Assembly (NCBI RefSeq): GCF_011694815.1
Contig: NZ_CP050177.1
Location: forward strand, 7,633,501 to 7,697,500
Reading direction: 5' to 3'
DNA from: Streptomyces liangshanensis
GTDB taxonomy: Bacteria; Actinomycetota; Actinomycetes; Streptomycetales; Streptomycetaceae
DNA length: 64,000 nucleotides
In this document: positions 62,449-64,000 of the stretch, piece by piece
Layout of the letters: every line of letters begins with the position of its first letter
How positions within the stretch are numbered: position 1 is the first letter of the stretch
Position numbers and translations under genes: made by a program
The notes under the pieces: model-generated
What the model was told of the DNA's origin: nothing
Seen by the model: the letters and a program-made list of their open reading frames with translations, nothing else
Databases searched by the model: none

Positions 62449-62753
62449 CGGCTGTCTCCCTCTCCGCGGTGTCACCTGCCGAAAAGGACGCTAGCCCGCG
62501 CCCTCCCACCCCGCACCGGCCAACCGGCCACACTTCCCGCCCGATCGACCAGTTCCCTCCGCCCGCCCGGCCGACGCCTCCCCAAACCCAACACGCCACC
62601 ACACGCAGACATTCATGGAGGCACCCCCGTGCGCGCGGGGACTACCCTTGTCGGCCCGGTGGCGGCCTGACTGGGGTTCGTTTCTGCTGCCGCCCGCGGC
62701 CGTGCTTCAGATCGTGCCGAGCCTCGGCGTCCGTTGGGGAGGGAGGGAAGGGA
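62449..62753. other. Intergenic stretch with an orphan CRISPR-like repeat
   Basis: No gene is visible in these 305 bases. A 29-base unit at 62617-62645 resembles a type I-E CRISPR repeat. The rest is the upstream region of the Clp_N gene and featureless GC-rich sequence. Confidence 0.5.
62617..62645. repeat. Single type I-E CRISPR-like repeat
   Basis: A 29-base unit beginning GGAGGCACCCCC and ending GCGGGGACTAC, with a CCCCG...CGGGG hairpin core. This is close to the repeats of Streptomyces type I-E arrays as I remember them. No second copy is found about 61 bases to either side and there are no cas genes in the window, so it is an orphan repeat or a look-alike hairpin. Confidence 0.4.
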
Positions 62754-63060
62754 GTGCCGAGTGTCGACTGCGGACACCCCGAGTTCTCGGAAGCCGCCTT
62801 CGTCACCGTCACCATGCGGACCCTCACCGACGAGACGGAGAGGATGGAGCATTTCAGCGAGACGCAAGCCCTGTTCAAGGCCATGGGCCGCCTGCCCGAC
62901 AACCAGTTGGACGTCATGGTGCCGTGCCGGCTGTGCGGTATGCCCACCCGGAGGTCTGCGACCTTCTCGGCGTCCCGGTGGCCACCGTCCGCTCGGACGA
63001 ACGCCACGCCACCCGCTTCCTTGACTTCGCTCGGAACCCGCCGTCCGACAACGAAGGGAA
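62754..63060 (+). pseudogene. Sigma-70 region-4-like HTH gene, frameshifted
   Basis: The reading MEHFSETQALFKAMGRLPDN, QLDVMV and RLCGMP continues as PEVCDLLGVPVATVRSDERH only after a one-base deletion near 62948. Together these form the sigma factor region 4 HTH of a short Streptomyces sigma-like protein. A start may be GTG 62754 or an ATG further in. The gene cannot make the intact HTH now. Confidence 0.65.
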
Positions 63061-63731
63061 CTCCCCGCGACCCCCATCGAACGCGTCCTTGCACGGACAC
63101 TCCTTCCCCGGAACCGCACCGTCCCCGCGGCATCGTCCCGCCCACCTGCCAATCGGCTCACAGCCGACCCAGGGCAGTCGTCGCCCTTGCCGGACGCCGG
63201 CGCGAGCGAGGCCGCCGGCCTCCGCGCCCTGTGCGAGAGCCTCCTCCCGCACACACGGGCAGCCGATGTCGAGGACTTGGTGACCGAGCAGGTCCCCGAA
63301 CCCCGCAGCGCGCTCGCCTGCGTGCTGCAAATGACCGACACCGATGACGGCGCCCACTTCTGGCGGCAGTACGCCACCGGCGCCGGGCAAGCTGCCGCCT
63401 ACTACCTCTACCTCCACCACCTTGCGCTCGGCGAGGATGTCACGGCCCGCTGGTGGCACCGGCAGACCGATCACGTTCAGCCGCAGCCCAGCTCCCTACG
63501 GCCGCCCGCGAATCCACTGGTCCCGAATGGGACCCAGCCCTCCACCGGGTCACCGGCACCTCCACCACCACGATCCTGCGGATCCTGCGCCACCTGGCGA
63601 AGAACACGGTTCGTCCGCGAAGGGCCGCGGTCGCCCACCTCATGGACTACATCCCCACCGCTGTCTCCGGCAGTTCTCAAGCCCGCCCTCTACCGCAAGA
63701 CCGAGACCTTCACGAAATCGTGAACCACTGA
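63061..63731 (+). pseudogene. Partner gene of the sigma-like pseudogene, start lost and frameshifted
   Basis: IERVLARTLLPRNRTV, then GLRALCESLLPHTRAADVED, LVTEQVPEPRSALACVLQ and AGQAAAYYLYLHHLALGEDV, RWWHRQTDH run in one frame; the continuation WDPALHRVTGTSTTTILRIL, RHLAKNTVRPRRAAVAHLMD is in another, so one shift lies near 63480-63520. No start codon precedes the first part (GCG stands where an ATG is expected). I recall such genes directly after short sigma-like genes in Streptomyces. The function is unknown. Confidence 0.6.
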
Positions 63732-63834
63732 CACCAGCCCTCGGGTTCGCCGTAGGGGACGAACCTCAGGGCCGGCGAGCACCCCCTTGACGATTTCCGA
63801 GCAGCGCGAAACCGGTTGCCGGAGCGCGGGAGTG

Positions 63835-64000
63835 TCAGTCGTCGGTCCGAGGGGGGAGGCCGTCGTCGAGGACGATGCGGATGGTGTCGCCTTGCCCGTC
63901 GACGTCGGCAAGTTCGGTCGCGATGCGGTTGTAGGAGGTCGTGGCGAGGGCCCAGTCGCCTTGCAGCGGTGTGGCGGTGGAGCGGGTGTTCCACAGCTCG
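63835..64000 (-). CDS. C-terminal end of an unknown protein (5' part outside window)
   Basis: An open frame enters from the right edge and ends at TGA 63835, giving 54 residues: ELWNTRSTATPLQGDWALAT, TSYNRIATELADVDG and DTIRIVLDDGLPPRTDD. There is no recognisable motif. Strong third-position GC supports a coding frame. Confidence 0.55.
   Translation of the reverse strand, partial: ELWNTRSTATPLQGDWALATTSYNRIATELADVDGQGDTIRIVLDDGLPPRTDD

Noticed and set aside
1..64000. Search for tRNA, rRNA, insertion sequences, att sites and prophage genes
   Set aside because: No T-loop motif with a matching cloverleaf, no rRNA core sequence, no transposase and no integrase text was found by eye.

Overview
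The window is high-GC actinobacterial DNA with codon choice, GTG/TTG starts and gene families typical of Streptomyces: SpoIIE-type phosphatases, many TetR/MarR/LacI/XRE regulators, ABC sugar importers and secreted proteins with Ala-rich signal peptides. I see no rRNA, tRNA, insertion sequence, phage or plasmid module. The mix of catabolic operons, efflux pumps with their own regulators, secreted toxin-like proteins and several broken genes suggests accessory chromosome rather than conserved core.

Layout. 1-12 kb: end of a CoA-transferase, a GT-C-like membrane protein, a DUF1275 protein, PAS and ACT proteins, a PAS/GAF/PP2C/HATPase signalling protein, a broken zinc-ribbon gene, a quinone reductase, a CGNR regulator, a secreted beta-rich protein and an ABC-F ATPase. 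12-20 kb: acetyltransferases, an SCO4402-type protein, an unusual dienelactone hydrolase, a secreted crystallin-like protein, a decayed NmrA gene joined head-to-head to a TetR gene, and a TetR/SDR module with three candidate operators. 20-25.6 kb: a LacI-controlled ABC importer plus GH3 glycosidase operon of bxl type. 25.7-33 kb: isochorismatase-like hydrolase, amidohydrolase, VOC/AraC pair, chloramphenicol-phosphotransferase-like gene, an MFS/MarR pair separated by four 18-bp operator-like repeats, and a secreted NLP (NPP1) protein. 33-38.8 kb: phenylacetate catabolism (paaI, paaJ, paaABCDE) with PaaR-like palindromes. 38.8-43.6 kb: a compact set that looks like a small furan pathway: a 67-residue protein, an MfnB-type furan-phosphate synthase, an aldehyde dehydrogenase, a zinc alcohol dehydrogenase and a methyltransferase. 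43.7-55.4 kb: TetR/MMPL pair, an aldo/keto reductase under a 45-bp palindrome, a secreted 3D/ricin-B protein, MFS pumps, WYL/VOC, and an SDR/XRE pair divided by four 16-bp repeats. 55.4-64 kb: small membrane protein, unknown protein, CadD-like transporter, leucine-rich-repeat-variant protein, a two-component system, a Clp_N-domain protein without ATPase, then a decayed stretch with an orphan CRISPR-like repeat and two frameshifted genes.

The strongest candidate for an undescribed system is the MfnB-centred cluster. All active-site residues of the archaeal methanofuran enzyme are kept at the same spacing, but the methanofuran partner genes (aminotransferase, kinase, ligase) are absent from the window; oxidising enzymes and a methyltransferase follow instead, suggesting a furan carboxylate or its methyl ester as product. 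A second theme is regulatory: at least four divergent gene pairs carry multi-copy, regularly spaced operator-like arrays that can be tested directly.
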